A DNA stretch of 5,543 bases. Source: CAYOLL01 sp964404765 [NCBI: uncultured Gemmatimonadota bacterium] (lineage in GTDB: Bacteria; 4572-55). Shown here in pieces: positions 5,542 through 5,543 of the stretch (within the stretch, counting starts at the first letter, position 1; each line of letters starts with the position of its first letter). The notes beneath the pieces are model-generated. The model ran no database searches and was not told where the DNA came from. It saw only the letters and a list, made by a program, of their open reading frames with translations. The stretch is from contig CAYOLL010000044.1 of the NCBI GenBank assembly GCA_964404765.1, forward strand, positions 1 to 5,543, in the 5' to 3' direction. Made by a program: the position numbers and the translations under genes.

Positions 5542-5543
5542 AA

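Overview
All five protein-coding genes lie on the minus strand, so they read from right to left. In that order they are: (1) a zinc-type ABC transporter substrate-binding lipoprotein (znuA-like, start unresolved near the right edge); (2) a matching ABC ATPase (znuC-like); (3) a cytoplasmic BNR/Asp-box beta-propeller; (4) a MoaD/ThiS-family beta-grasp protein ending in Gly-Gly; and (5) gatB, subunit B of the Asp-tRNA(Asn)/Glu-tRNA(Gln) amidotransferase. No gene on the plus strand can be supported, and I see no tRNA, rRNA, CRISPR array, transposase or phage gene.

Organism: a bacterium, since it has a lipoprotein signal, a GatCAB-type amidotransferase and AGGAG-like ribosome binding sites. The protein style and the many short palindromic intergenic repeats suggest an uncultured Chloroflexota (Anaerolineae-like) or a similar free-living environmental lineage. 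This is an impression from sequence style and was not tested by phylogeny.

Layout: positions 1-258 lie downstream of gatB and hold two inverted-repeat elements (41-118 and 146-222). gatB fills 259-1710 and is preceded by a 276-base leader with a GC-rich hairpin (1739-1768). The MoaD-like gene (1987-2283) overlaps the stop codon of the BNR gene (2280-3395) in an ATGA, so the two are almost certainly co-translated. The ATPase gene (3478-4266) ends 82 bases upstream of the BNR gene. A 300-base gap (4267-4578) separates it from the substrate-binding protein gene and carries a long hairpin built from 8-base units (4386-4458). The substrate-binding protein gene stays open to the right edge.

Function: the transporter genes suggest high-affinity zinc (or related divalent metal) uptake, but no membrane permease gene is present here. 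The BNR-MoaD pair is the least understood part. It joins a propeller without recognisable sialidase catalytic features to a ubiquitin-like protein with an intact diglycine tail, and no molybdopterin or thiamine genes are nearby. gatB acts in translation and appears to be an independent unit, with gatA and gatC elsewhere.
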